This document shows positions 22,001-34,745 of a stretch of 64,000 nucleotides of DNA, piece after piece; the first letter of the stretch is position 1; every line of letters begins with the position of its first letter. The notes beneath the pieces are model-generated. The model made no database searches. It was given only the letters and a program-made list of their open reading frames with translations, and was not told the origin of the DNA. The DNA comes from Epiperipatus broadwayi (lineage: Eukaryota; Onychophora; Udeonychophora; Euonychophora; Peripatidae). The translations under genes were made by a program, and so were the position numbers. Where the stretch lies: the NCBI GenBank assembly GCA_028023455.1, contig JAQFVV010006428.1, forward strand, positions 727,501 through 791,500, read 5' to 3'.

Positions 22001-24340
22001 TCTTTGAAAAAAAATTATGTTAAACAAGAGTCTATAAGTTAGCTAGTCAACAACTTTCTAAGACTCCAAACAATTCCTGTTTCTATGAGCTTTAAATGAA
22101 AAAGACCAGGTTTGTTTGGACTTTTTTTTAAAAAAAAATGAACAACTAAAATCTAAAATAATAAAACACTATCAGTGAACATCACAAGTTCTATTTGTGC
22201 ATTTCTTTATCAAAAAAATTTCTGACAATATAAATGAAGAAGACAAAACTTATTTCTAGAATGATTTCTAAACAATAAAAACATATTTTTTTATATTTTA
22301 CCGTTTAATTATTTCATTTTTATATTTTATTTTCTGTTATATTTTTTAAATAATGATTTATTTATATTTTACACATGTAAAGCACAATTGATCTTAAATT
22401 TATTGATTAGTTATCCTAATATTCTTGACATATTGTTTCCAAATACATCGGTACCAATATTTTCATAGTCAATATATTTTTTGTCAACAATTGCCCATTA
22501 CTTTTTATATTTTCAGTCAGAAGAAACTTAAACATGTAATTAATTGTTTAGTTTGAGTAAATATTTATTTTTCTAGACATGTATTTTTTTTTATTTTGAT
22601 CAACTGTTAACACATCAAGGTGTATTTTAGGTTTAGTGTATGTCAACATTAAATTAGTTTCTTTTATTTAAATCTAACTAGCATGCCATTTGTATTTTAA
22701 TAAGAAATTAAATATTTAGGTTCATTTATATATCAGTATGTATGCACTATTAGGACAAACTTGCATAAGCATTGCGCCTTCTTCTTGCAAAAAAAAAAAA
22801 AGTTGGAGAAAAACACAGTAATAAAATGCTAAAAGAAAGATAAATGTATTATGAAAGAATATATATTAGCTTAAATATTACTTAATAATACTTTAAACTT
22901 TTTATTTGTGTATTATTATTTATATATTTTTGGCAATATTTTGTTTTGTGTTTTTGATAGTATTCATTTTAAAAAATCTTTTTATAATATTAACAATCTG
23001 GTTTTAAATAACTAACAATTTAATATATTTTATTTAAATCCAAAGATTTGAAATAAAAATTAACTTTATTTATTAAAAGACTTTCTTAATCGGTTACATC
23101 TGATTGTATAACTGATAGCAATAAATAAAATTAAATTAGTATTGTTATAAGATCTGTGGTAATTAAAATATAGAAGCAAATAAATATTTTTTTGCAACCA
23201 GCATCTGTAACAGCACATCTAGTTGAGAGAGGTGTAAATAGCATACTAAGTATTTAAAAAATAAAAGTTTAATTTAAAAAAAACTGTAGGAACCTAACTG
23301 TGTAAGTCTTACAAATGTAAGTGGTTAGATCAAAGGGAATATTTTAGAGAAATAGTCAAATTTATTATTCAAGCTGCTACGATCACAACTTGAATTTAAT
23401 GATTAAAGACTATTCCAAAAATAGTGAAGTTTTTTGAACTTTTGAAATTTTACAAAAACTACTAGATGATGGTACTTTTTAAGGTTAATATGTGAATAAA
23501 ATAAATACACCATCAAAGGTCTTTGCCACCATAATAGTCCAATATGAAACAATATTTCATTTTTATTGTGACTTCATTTGATGGAAACTTTTAAAACAAT
23601 AAAAACTGGGTAGTACCAAGTTAGTATACACTCTGTGTCATTGTGAACATCAGAATATCTAAACAACCTTCACTGATAATCAAGAGATAAAGGATGAAAG
23701 ATAATACCTTCAGTTGATAACATTGGTTCCAGATATTATGTCTGGTCAACATAAGAAATTGCAATTTTTACCAAAACATTTAAAAAACCCAGAACTTTCA
23801 GAGAAATAAGCATAATCATGTGACCAAAAAATTCAAATATCAAAAAAAAAAGAATATTTAGAAAATATTAGTAATTAGAAAATGACAAAAAGACAAAAAG
23901 AAATTAATGTAATAAAAAGATACAAGCAATTGTAAGAATTTTACTTTTAAAGTATGTCATATCAAAAAACAACATTTAGCAAAATTTTAGTAATTAGGAA
24001 ATGGACAAAAAACTAACATCATGTGACCAAAAATACAAAATCAAATAACTCAAAATGAAATATCAAAAATATTTGTAATTAGGAAATGCTTCAAAAAATT
24101 AGTGCAATGAGAAATTTAAAACAATACTAAAGAATTCTCTTTTTAATAGCATAGCAAATGTATATTGGCAAAATAAATTACTAAGTCAATATAAAAAATA
24201 CTAGCATAATCAATAAAACACTGATTAGAAATTATTACTATTTTATAAAATAAATAACTGTTTACATGAAAATAACATTTAAATTACTGCTACAATTCAA
24301 TGATCTTGGTTAAAAAATTACAAAACTAATCTATAAATCA
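19091..24340. other. AT-rich intronic sequence, no gene recognised
   Basis: Within it: a short CA run near 19640; a somewhat GC-richer stretch at about 19800-20400 holding a small minisatellite (units around gaactcaactgattg, about 20170-20250); poly-A and poly-T tracts. The only frames are short and without motifs. Confidence 0.45.
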
Positions 24341-24374
24341 GCATTTATTTTTTATAGTGTCTGTATACAATTGT

Positions 24375-24706
24375 AATCACATTCATATCGGCTTAAACCA
24401 AATTGTGCAAATGCTTTTTACGAGTGTTAAATAATAAATGAATACCCTCTGATCCATACAAGATATAGAATTTATGCAGCAATAAAAGTAAAAAAACCAA
24501 ATTGTGCAAACGCTTTTTACGAGTGTTAAATAATAAATGAATACCCTCTGACCCATACAAGATATAGAATTTATGCAGCAATAAAAGTAATTCCTTTTAT
24601 TGCTGCATAAATTCTATATCTTGTATGGGTCAGAGGGTATTCATTTATTATTTAACACTCGTAAAAAGCGTTTGCACAATTTGGTTTAAGCCGATATGAA
24701 TGTGAA
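24375..24706. mobile_element. Young palindrome with a tandemly doubled arm
   Basis: The unit (about 24375-24490, ending caataaaagta) is repeated directly at about 24493-24591, and an inverted copy follows at about 24595-24706. The inner direct copy and the inverted copy are almost identical and meet over a centre of a few bases (gtaattcc). The outer ends carry cacattcatatcggcttaaa. The phrase aaaactaatctat occurs at about 24322 and directly after the inverted copy at about 24706, so it may be a target duplication. No conserved protein. Confidence 0.8.
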
Positions 24707-24879
24707 AACTAATCTATGAAAAAATAAAACACATGCTTATGGTGGCAGAATAGTTTGATATTTCATGAAAACTATTCTGTTAAATGTATTGATTTTATGG
24801 TGTTCATCAGTAAATAAATGTTCCTGTAATTATTGAATATTAAAGTTAAAATATTATAGATATTTTCTTAAGTGCAAAA

Positions 24880-24909
24880 ATAAATAAATAAATAAATAAA
24901 TAAATAAAA
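24880..24909 (+). repeat. (AAAT)n microsatellite
   Basis: About seven aaat/taaa units in a row. Confidence 0.9.
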
Positions 24910-25034
24910 TTCAAGAAATTTTGGAAGTCAAAAAACAAAGTCAAGTAGTAGAAAATTTCAAAAACAATAGTATATCAAATAATATTTAAGCAAAAAAACT
25001 AATAAATTAGGACATGCAAGCAAACTATAGTAAA

Positions 25035-25255
25035 TATTGTAACAGTCAAGTTTGTACATTCGCGTAACAGAATTCAGAATCCAAGCAAAAGAGACCGAAG
25101 CTGACCAGACTAGGACTGTCACCTCCCGAGTCCGACCGCACTTCCACTCGTAAGCCAGGATTCCAAGACTCAAGACCCTACGAATGACCACCTTGAACTT
25201 ACACGTAGTATACCTCTTTCCACACGGCCGACATAGGTCATGGAGAAGCAATGAG
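25035..25255. other. GC-rich island of unknown nature
   Basis: About half G+C within very AT-rich surroundings. A 97-codon frame runs on the minus strand (25251-24958) with PCGKRYTTCKF near its start, and a shorter + frame (about 25040-25143) ends in RVRPHFHS. I recognise no domain in either. It could be a decayed exon, a retroelement end or a SINE-like insert. Confidence 0.35.
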
Positions 25256-25859
25256 ACTCATAACAAAAAAAATGGAATTTATTAACTGTATATATTTAAA
25301 ACTAATTAATGCATCGGAAATCACATATATAATATAGAGAATTTTGAATTGGATTGAAATAAATAAGATCGAGATCAGAGTAATTTATTAAATTGTATGT
25401 TTATTTTTGCAGATTAAATTTGACGATTTTATCTATATTATTCTTGCATTTTACAATTAAAATGCACGTAGCATCTAACATTTTGGAGAGCGCTTTAACC
25501 TTCTCTCCTTACAATTAAAATTATTTTACATTTGTTATTTTATTTGATGAAGTTAAATATTGTTTTCATCATTTACTTTATTATCTTATTGATCAGTCAC
25601 TGCATTGTAGCTATGGGGCAGATTATGCTAATCCCTCTTATTTCATGGTTTTCAGCTAAGTAATCAGACGAAGCCTTGTTGTCACATATATGTGAAACAT
25701 TTATAGTCAATTTTATCTATAATATTATTATTTCAAACTATTGTACATGAGACCGAAACTAGCTCTTGAATATGTCAGACAATGGCTGAAACTTAATTTA
25801 AGGGAGGAAGAGTTGGCAACCAAAAGAACCCATGCGCTATAGTGCTGGTAGACAGTTAT

Positions 25860-26170
25860 AATAAATGTTGCTCTGCGGATGGATTAATATTTAGGGTTTT
25901 GTGATCAACACCGGAGCCCTATGACTGATCGCCATGCTGCTAAAGAGGGTTGGGGTAGCTAACACTATTGCCTGGAATTTGAAGTCAGGTCTTATTCGTG
26001 TGCGACCCAAGGAGTGTAAGAGGGATGGCCGTTCCGAGTCCCATCTTAAAGAAAAATGCAACATAACGAGAAAGTTTAAATGTATAATAAAATTATCACA
26101 TCCACCAAGCAAAAGAGTTGAAATAAATTTAATATTTAGCCACGAGAACGATAGCTAATCAGTGGAATCA
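25860..26170. other. Second GC-richer island of unknown nature
   Basis: Open frames exist on both strands (25934-26158 on +, 26112-25891 on -) but neither shows a known motif. The compact size and composition suggest a transposable-element fragment. Confidence 0.3.
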
Positions 26171-26504
26171 TTAGCACCAACTCTAATATAGCATTTTTAA
26201 TATCATATGCTATACATGGGTGTACTTTTAAATATTCTTTGCTTTCTAGTTTCAATCTCAAATAACACATTTGATTACGCGATTAATAAAAAGAAAAAGG
26301 GGAAAAGTATATTTGGAGGGCTTTTACAAAATGAAATAAATAACAAATATACTTATTCAAGGCTTGGATATTGCTTAGTGAAAATTAAATTGAAATTTAC
26401 TTTGGGTTAAAACAAGATTCCCATTTTAAAATTGCAAACAAATAATTAAATAATCAAGGTCAAAATAATAATCAGCACATAGCCAATTCTTAACAGTTAT
26501 TTAA

Positions 26505-26625
26505 GAGGGTTTCGAAACAGCGTGCATTAAGCTACGATAAATAATTATTAAATGAAGAGGGGTCATTCTCTCTTCTCTTTATTATTAATATTGAATGCCC
26601 GCTGTTTCGAGGCATTAGCATATAA
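26505..26625. repeat. Short inverted repeat
   Basis: gggtttcgaaacagcg near 26507 and cgctgtttcgaggc near 26600 are inverted around about 75 bp. It lies just left of R1 copy 2 and may mark an element end. Confidence 0.45.
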
Positions 26626-26869
26626 TTTATATTTTAAAATAAAAAAAAATAAAGAAACCATAGTCACAACTGCAGTGAGAAAATTGAAAATAAAATTATT
26701 AAAATCATTCAGTTAGGAAACATTAGAAAGTAGGTCAGAATTATATAATTAAATTTAAGAATAAAATTTTACATTTAGCAATTTACTTGAATTCAAGATT
26801 TTAGAATTAAAATACATTTTATAAGTCTAGACTTAAAGGAAAATTAATATATTGAACTGCAGTTAGAAA

Positions 26870-28190
26870 TGGTGAGGTTACCGGTCATCTTGTAGTACTT
26901 GAGCTGGAGTTACGGGAGTCTTTGTGGCGGCTTGCGGCATCATCTTCTTCCCACGGTTAGAGCGGAGCTGTTATGGCGGCATACTGGTGATGGTGGTTTT
27001 TGGATGGAAGTAAAGGCTCATCGCCTTCACTCTGGAGCTTAGCCAAGGCTGCCTGTTTTAGCCCGACATTTTCTCTCGCACAGATATAAAAATTATTGTC
27101 TTAACTGGATGTCAAAATGTTCACGGTTGCTTTTGGTTCAGGATACACGCTGGATTCCAAAGCTTAACGATGATCAAAGAGGGCAAAACTTCACAGATGT
27201 AGCATTCAAGCTGTCAAGGTTTCAAAAAGTAAAGATCTAAGATGGCTCCTCCACTTTACATGGCCTTTTTAAATGATCGCCTTATCAGCCCACACACCTT
27301 GGAATTTCATCTCCATCAAGATTACAAAATTTTTAATTTGCTTATGAAATTAGTGGTTGACTTCAAACATGCTGACATTCCTTTTAGGTGTTATAACTTT
27401 TCTCTGATTATCAACTTTTAATTAAATCGAATTTTAATCAGTTTAATCCGATATTAGATTTTATTTTTAATTAGTCAGGAATTTTGTTCTGATTTTATAA
27501 TTTATGTGTAAAATCCCTGCTGTAAACATATTTTTAATTAGCGAGGTCTCCAAAATAATTTAGAATCAATTAGCTAGATTATTTTAAAATTGGCTTTTCT
27601 TTTTAGAAACCTAAGGCAGGTGTGGCATATACTGATACAATTGTTTACAGCAAAAACTTTACTAAACTTTTAATTCTCCGAAAATACTTTTATTTTTAGA
27701 AAAAAAATTTTTTTCTTTTAAAAAGAAACTTGTCAGCGCCTTTGCAATCAATCACCCTTTCAATGTGTTTTTACATTAAATTGGTTTATAATAAAAATGA
27801 AACTTAAAATTTAAGAAATATTTTAATCACGCCACCATGCTATATATGTATATTCAATATAGGTGGATTATATTCCCACATACGAATTTAAGTAATAAAT
27901 TAATAAATTGACGCTACATTATTACTGTTTAAAAATATTACGCGATAAAATTATACGCTATAACTCTGGCAATACTATTCACTTATAGCGTTCTTTCGTA
28001 TGTGCGTATATAATGCTGTTTATATAGCCGTGATTGCAATTTTTAGCTTACAAATCTTAATTTAGACTTATTAAACAGGTTTGAACTTAGCACAGACGAG
28101 TGGGTTATTAGGATGGTTGGTGAAACGGTGAGGGACTTGAAGACAACCGTTTCAATATTAAAATTAATTTTTACAATTAATAAATTAAAC
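26870..28190 (+). repeat. Dispersed repeat R1, copy 2 (unclassified)
   Basis: Same element as 1-1170 in the opposite orientation. It has a GC-rich part at about 26880-27290 and an end block with gaacttagcacagacgagtg at about 28083. On the minus strand the GC-rich part contains an open stretch with KQAALAKLQSEGDEPLLPS, which stops soon after. I do not recognise it. The GC-rich part followed by AT-rich DNA with AATAAA-like motifs could suit an LTR retrotransposon fragment. Confidence 0.6.
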
Positions 28191-28739
28191 TATAAAAGCA
28201 TATTACACACGATTAAAAATATTTTAAAAACAATAGTTTAATTATAAATTTTATTAAACGCCCATTATTATATTAAGACCTATAGAGGTCCCTACCTTCA
28301 TATTTTTCAGACACTTATTTCTAAGGTTACAGCCTTAGTAAATTATTAAACAATAGTTTAGCAAATATTAATATTTGTCCAAAATTAAAAAAAAACAAAT
28401 TACTAGGATTTATTAAAAGGTATAAATTGTGTATAATGAATAAAAATATAAAAATATATTACAAAAGATTTAAAACATTTTTATTACCTCAATGCATGCA
28501 AAGTTATGTCCCTCTGCAGAACATTTGCAAAGAAATAAAATGGAGACAAACAATTAAGAAGGGATATTCTAGACATGAGCAAAGCGTTTATTTTTGATCT
28601 AAATGTGTTAGTTGGGAATAAAAATAAAATAGTTCACTCAAACTCTTTATATTAAGGCATTAAAAATATCAGTGGCAAAAAATAATATCATTTGTCTGCT
28701 TAATTAGATAGTAACCCATTAATTCCTTCAACTATTAGC

Positions 28740-29310
28740 TATCTATTTATCTACCTATATACTTACTTATTAATCTATCTTTTTTCTGTCTCTTGGTCTA
28801 TTTACCTTCTCTTTATCTACTTCTCTGCACACCTATCTATATATTTTTACTGATCTGTCTATCTATTTATGTCTACCTGCCTGTTTATTTATTTATCTAT
28901 CTATCTATTTCTTTATATGCTTATCTACACATCTATTTATCTGATTTTCTATTTATCAGTTTATTTATGCATACAACTATCTACTTAACTATATAGTCAT
29001 CTATTTAATCCTTAACTATTTATTTATCTGTCTATACAATTATTAATCCAGCTCTATCGATCTATCTATCAATCTGTCTGTCTGTCTTATCGGGTCTTTT
29101 TCCTGTCTATTCTGTCATATCAGTTCTTTTGCCTGTCTATTTATTTATACCATTTAACTACCCATCCATTCACCCACCCCTTATCCATCTGTTTAGTTGT
29201 CTCCCCAAAATGCTTATCTGTATATCTGATTCTATCTATATATTTATCTATCTATCTATATCCATCCATCTACCTATCTATTTATCTATATTGAACTGTA
29301 TTCATATAGT
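28740..29310 (+). repeat. Degenerate (TCTA)n / GATA-type simple repeat
   Basis: Long stretch of tatc/tgtc/tttatc tetranucleotides with many variants. The apparent frames here are repeat artefacts. Confidence 0.9.
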
Positions 29311-29444
29311 TCATGAATGTTTTGGCATTTGGTAATATTTTAAAAACTAAAAGTAAAATTTAAAATTCATTCAAAAACGGAATTTAGTTTTTTTTTTAGT
29401 TAATATAATTTAATTTAGACATGTACAATGAAGGTTATTTGTTA

Positions 29445-29660
29445 TTAAAACAGGCAAACCTCTCCATACAGTAGTGCCACTCAGTGTCAACCAGAGTAAT
29501 CAATGGATGCCAGAAGGCTTGTGCATAAAATCCCTATCTAGTGCCTATTCATTCAATATCCTCAGACTAGTTTCTGGATTGTGGCCTTCATGAGAGCACT
29601 GCACCTAGATCTTGGGATCTAATTCAACCCTCTACTTAACTAAAAAACTATGAGAATAAA
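29445..29660 (+). repeat. Fold-back family B, single arm
   Basis: Shares ctccatacagtagtg, the stretch after ccagagtaatcaatgga and cataaaatccctatctagtg with the complete pair at 35225-35585 and with the inside of the small element at 29811-29977. Confidence 0.7.
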
Positions 29661-29810
29661 ATTGAAACCACAATAATATTTTCAATATAAGATCAATAGC
29701 TTATATAGTCATATGAGTCTGAACCCAGTTCAGTACCCATACATTTTGGTGTGGCTCTTTAACAACCATAGCCACCACTATCCTATTAGGCAGGATTGGT
29801 GTAAAACCAC

Positions 29811-29977
29811 TAAACATCACATGATCACCATTTTTTATGCTAGCACATTAGTTATTAAAACAGACAAAACTCTCCATACAGTAGTGTCACTCAGTGCCCA
29901 GAGTAATCAATGGAATCCAGAAGGCTTGTGCATAAAATCCATAGCTAATGCCTAAAATGGTGATCATGTGATGTTTA
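29811..29977. mobile_element. MITE with 24-bp perfect terminal inverted repeats
   Basis: Left end taaacatcacatgatcacca + tttt (29811-29834) is exactly matched in inverse at 29954-29977. The inside (about 29850-29945) is a family B segment. Similar ends (ctaaacatcacataatcatc) appear at about 35198, left of the complete family B element. A clear target duplication is not seen. Confidence 0.85.
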
Positions 29978-30764
29978 AGGTTATTTGTCTTTTGATGTTA
30001 ATTTAATTAAAGTAAAGTTAAAATTGGAAAGATTAGAAATGTGTACAGATTGTTCATCCAAATAAACAAAAAGAAATTATAAACACAAGGGATTACAATC
30101 AGAGTAAAATCCTTTTAGGAGATAATTAAAGATGGCAGAAATAATTTATGAAAAAAAGACTTTGTAACTAAAAAGTAACAATAAATGTACAAGATTATCT
30201 ACTTGTATTTTGATAACAAAAAAGATAAGAATATATGTCAGAAATCTAAAACTGATCAAAGTATAAAAGACATAAATAACTTGGAGCATTGTCTTGTCTG
30301 TTCTTTTGGCTAGTCCTGGATGATGAAGCATCAAAAACCACACTATGCTAAACTAAGGTCTTCATGTGGAAGTGGAAATTGTAGTGTTGTGGGCACCTTT
30401 TTTCATTAAAAAAGTCACTGCAAAAAGCTGTTGAGTCTTTTTTAATAACTAAGCCCGAAAAAAGTTCTTAAAAAATGTTGAATTTAATTATTTAATGCAA
30501 ATCTGCTCCATAAACATTAGTGAGTCTATAGACTCTGGCACCCTCATAAATAAATGAAAAGTGACTCTGTCAGCAATTTGAGCAGCAAGAAATTATTAGA
30601 TCAGTTAATCACAAAATATAACTATGTTCTTGAGATATCTAAATCCATACATGAACAGAAGATTTTTCTTTTTCATAGTTTTGATTAACTAGCATTTTAT
30701 CTTGCATAAAATAAATACCTAAATGTAAAATGTAAAATGTTACTATATATATATATATATATAT
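29978..30764. other. AT-rich intronic sequence
   Basis: Short frames only; a (TA)n run lies at about 30743-30763. Nothing else recognised. Confidence 0.4.
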
Positions 30765-30900
30765 TCTAGAGTCCCATAAGCTCAAAACCAATTGGTCTTG
30801 AGATAGGGACTTTCCGATAGAGATTTGAATTATTTCTCTTTCAGCACTTATAAAATAAAGCTTGATTAGAGCTATTGGTAAGCTCCATATATATATATAT
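30765..30900 (+). repeat. Fold-back family A, single arm
   Basis: cataagctcaaaaccaattg, gatagagatttgaattattt and aaagcttgattagagctatt match the right arm of 48831-49092 closely and the 4601-5125 element more distantly. Confidence 0.7.
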
Positions 30901-31320
30901 ATCTTGTTTTCTACTCATCTGTTTAACTATCAAGCCACTTTTGCATTCCCTATTTATCTATTTATATGCCTACTCATCTATCTGCCTAAATGCTATTGCT
31001 CTGTATATGTTTATCTATATATCCATTCATTTATATCTATATAACTATTATTATATAATGACCACTAAAAGCTCTTAATATTTGTACTACAAACTTATTA
31101 AATTAACTCTTTATTTCCTTGCTGTATAATTATATATGCCTCTGTCTATTTATCTATCTATTCACACAAAAATATATCTATCAATTTAGTAATGTGTCCA
31201 ACTATCCATTTAACCATCAATACAATAACCCATTTTTGATATATTTATTTACTGTCTCTCTATCTGTTTATCTATACCTGTCTCTCTATACATTTATGTA
31301 TATATCTATATTTACTATTG
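30885..31320 (+). repeat. TA and TCTA simple repeats
   Basis: (TA)n followed by irregular tatctat/tgtctct units. Frames here are artefacts. Confidence 0.8.
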
Positions 31321-32030
31321 TGTTTAAAATGGTTATTATATATTACATTTGCATTTCTCCAACAGAAAAAAAATAATTTTCTTTATTAAACTTTCTATTA
31401 ATTATAAAATAATATTAACTATATATGCGATTTTAAATAACTTAATTATTATTATAAATAATATGTTCTATTTTATTTTTAACAGCAACTTATTCTTTTA
31501 TGGAAGGACACATTTAAATATACTATATCCCGATTTTATTTATATAATAAATATTAAACTAACCTAATTATATAAAGAAATAACCTATAGACAACCTATA
31601 AATATGTATATTACTTTCTCTTGTGATATATTAGGAAATATCTCTAAATACACCACCTTTATTAGAATAAACTATTAATTATTTTGTTTAACATGAAATT
31701 TACATCTTAATTTATCTTTATACTAAGTCACTGTGATGTCCCTTTATAGGTAAATAGCACTAAAACTTCTATTATCATTATTTCTCTAAATCATATACTT
31801 TAAGGAAGACAAAACAAAATAAATATTTATTCACTTTATGACCAGTTAAACTGAATTATTTCATCTTTTGGCTAATTGACCTCTTAGTGAATTTTTTCAT
31901 AAGTATTATACATTAAAATGTGTGTAAAATGGTATATTTTAGTATAATAATTTTTTTTTTCGAAATTTCCATGCTAAAAGGCAGGAAATTCAAAATCCCT
32001 GCTTTTACAATAGACATAAGCCCTGCCCTA
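31321..32030. other. AT-rich intronic sequence
   Basis: Nothing recognised. Confidence 0.4.
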
Positions 32031-32039
32031 ACATGTTCA

Positions 32040-32910
32040 GCCACTATCTCTTGCCAATGCTGTAAAACATTCAGCATTTTATTAAATTGCAGTTTCCAAT
32101 GATGCAAAAACATGTTCATTTGCAAATTTGTTATGGTTTTAATTTTTTTTTTAAAAATAATTTGCACTATATTTATTAGACATCAAGAAATATAAATTAT
32201 AAATAACTTATTTGGACTTGAAATATTTAAATTTCAAAAATATAATGTTATATTAGCAGCTAACATAAATATGGCCTCAAGCAAATTAAAAAATTCTAGC
32301 TTTGACAGTAAACAATCTTTATTATTTACAGTAAGAAAATATCATAATTTACCAATAAATATTCAAAAAATTTAAACTTTTAAAGCATAATTCATTAGAT
32401 ATAAGAGAAATAACTAAATATTCATTCATGTTTTAAAAATAATGAAAAATGAAAAATATTTTGTTGATTTTATAAACTGAAAATAATCTTTTTAGAAACG
32501 ATGATGTATAATGGGGTGTAACATCTTTGTTTTGATTGTGATCTCATTTTTTAATATTTACAAAAACAAAATGTGAACATTTAAAATTTATTTCAGTAGT
32601 AAACAAAAATAGCTATCAAAGGAAGTCAAATTTGTTATTTTCTGGTAAATAATAATCATTTTATCATATATTTATAAACTGAAAATAATCTTTCTAGAAA
32701 CATGCCATGTAATGTCTTTGTTTTGATTACGGTCTCATTTTTTTAATATTTACAAAAACAAAATGTGAACATTTAAAATGTATTTCAGTAGTAGACCAAA
32801 ATATCTATCAAATGAAATCAAATGTAATATTTTCTGAAAAGAAATAATAATTTTATTATATATTTTATGTTGATGTGTGAGACAAAGAAAAATGTCAGAA
32901 ATGCTAAAAA
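32040..32910 (+). repeat. Dispersed repeat D, copy 1, with internal tandem duplication
   Basis: Direct-orientation relative of 50690-51360: both contain tcaagaaatataaattat, then the Ile-rich AT sequence up to a gtgagacaaagaaaaa segment. Inside copy 1 a unit of about 210 bp (starting tttataaactgaaaataatc) occurs twice, at about 32468-32672 and 32673-32870. Copy 2 has it once. No coding content. Confidence 0.7.
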
Positions 32911-33780
32911 TGTAAGAGGTGTGATGCAGCATTTTTGGAAAGGTTAAGGATATGCAATGGATTTCAAACATCATGCATTATATATTTCAGATGTTACCTT
33001 TAATGTTTATACCAAGAATACAATCTTTCCGATCTTTTTGATATAAAATTGTCCTTGTATAATTTGTAGAATTTTTTGAATTTGTGGTTTTGCAAGTCAC
33101 TAACCTATTTCTAACAAACTTCAAGCATTGGTCTACTCTCCTTCTAAACAAGTTAACTATTATCAACAAACAGAGCAAAACTCTTAATGGTTTATTATCA
33201 ACAAAATGAATGCTCTATAAAAATCACATGTACATTGTTCTTAAGATTTAAATCTGACAGGGTACTTATAAAACAATTCATGCATTGAATTATAACAATC
33301 TTCTATATCATGAATAATATGTCTAAATATTTTATTCAATGTAAATATGGAATTCTTATTCTGCAAGAAAGCACATAACCATTATTATTATTATTAGATT
33401 CATAATTATTCAGGTTTATATTATTTTCTTACTTATAATATATTTATATAAATATTCTATTTAAGATCTGGAATAAACTGGAAACTATCAACGATAAATA
33501 TAAAAAAAAACTATTATCTTACACCATGTTTGAAGCCACAGAGTTCCTAATGTAACAACAATGGAAACCATAATAAGATGCAATCATACTTAGATGATAG
33601 TTATAACCATGAAAAATCATTAAGACTAAACACTTTGTATTAAAATGAAATATTTTTGTTTTCCTTAATTGACTTTAAAAGTGTTGATGTAAATATTGAT
33701 GTATATAATAATAATTTGAAGCCACATTTCTTAGCATAACCTTTCATAGACTCTTTCTCTCACTATCATATATATGTCAT
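32911..33780. other. AT-rich intronic sequence
   Basis: No recognisable element. Confidence 0.35.
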
Positions 33781-34745
33781 TTAAAACTTATGGAACCAAT
33801 TAAATAGAGCAAGAAATTTATTTGAAAAAGTAAATAAATATTCGACATTTCTGAAATCAACAAAATTAGAATTATAGATATTTCTATAAGATGACATAAT
33901 TTTTAGATTATGATAATTATATTTGAAATAAGTATTATTAATACTAAGATCATTATAATTTATAAAATAAGAAAGATAGAATTTTCTTATGAACTTTGTT
34001 GTCTTTCGAATATTTTTCATCCTTTCTGTTTTCTAGTGCAATAATTTCTTTCATCTGGTATAAATTTATGTCTTCAATTACAACCTGATAAAAAACACAA
34101 ATTTATTTTTCTTATAGTTCATCTCATTATGTCTATAATATTTTGTTTTCTTTAAGTTAATATATAAAGCAATTTTTTTAGAGCTCGTGAGTATGTGAGG
34201 ATTATAACTTTTAATAAATAATTTAAAATTATCTGTTTCACACAGTGTTAAAAGTTTATCAGTTGTATTAACTTTACTAGTCAATGCTTTATCTATATAC
34301 ACTTGAGTATTTATAATAAATGTCACTATTGTTCAAAGATTATCCTCTATCATTATTACGGTCTTTACTGATCTCTGTAGAATCTCTGAATTTGGTATGT
34401 AAACATTGAAGACCAATCCGCAACTTATTGAAGTTAATATTAATATTAGCTTGAGACTCATCAAACCTTGCATTGAATCTGATTTGAGATTCATCTATTT
34501 TTATCTTCTAATCTCTTAGATTCAACTTCCAACTCAGCTATAAACTCACCCAATTCAACATTTGATTCGATATCTGAGTCAACTTTCTACTCACTAAAAT
34601 CAGCTTTGGATTCCTAAAGCCTCCTGTTAAATTCCTTCTGAATCTTCTGCATGCATTTCAATAAATTCATAATCTTATTTTCAAACTAGCCACATAAATT
34701 TGTATTAGTATTTTCCATTATCAGCTATCTTAAGTAAGTAAATAG
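33781..34745 (-). pseudogene. Decayed coiled-coil ORF, relative of the 8.7-kb one
   Basis: On the minus strand, 34720-34330 gives a broken frame starting MENTNTNLCG with Glu/Lys/Asp-rich text (VDSDIESNVELGEF, then ELEVESKRLEDKN), in the same style and position as 8709-8978. Fragments at 34326-34078 and 34020-33781 follow. It probably belongs to the same kind of mobile element as the 8.7-9.95 kb region. No catalytic motif is seen. Confidence 0.35.

Noticed and set aside
24393-24581. Minus-strand 62-codon frame with an internal protein repeat
   Set aside because: It comes from the tandemly doubled arm of a palindromic repeat; there is no start context or homology.
28793-29335. Two open frames of about 67 codons rich in Tyr, Leu, Ile and Ser
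   Set aside because: They are translations of degenerate TCTA/GATA simple repeats, not genes.
30862-31376. Four overlapping frames of hydrophobic residues
   Set aside because: Same cause: TA and TCTA simple repeats.
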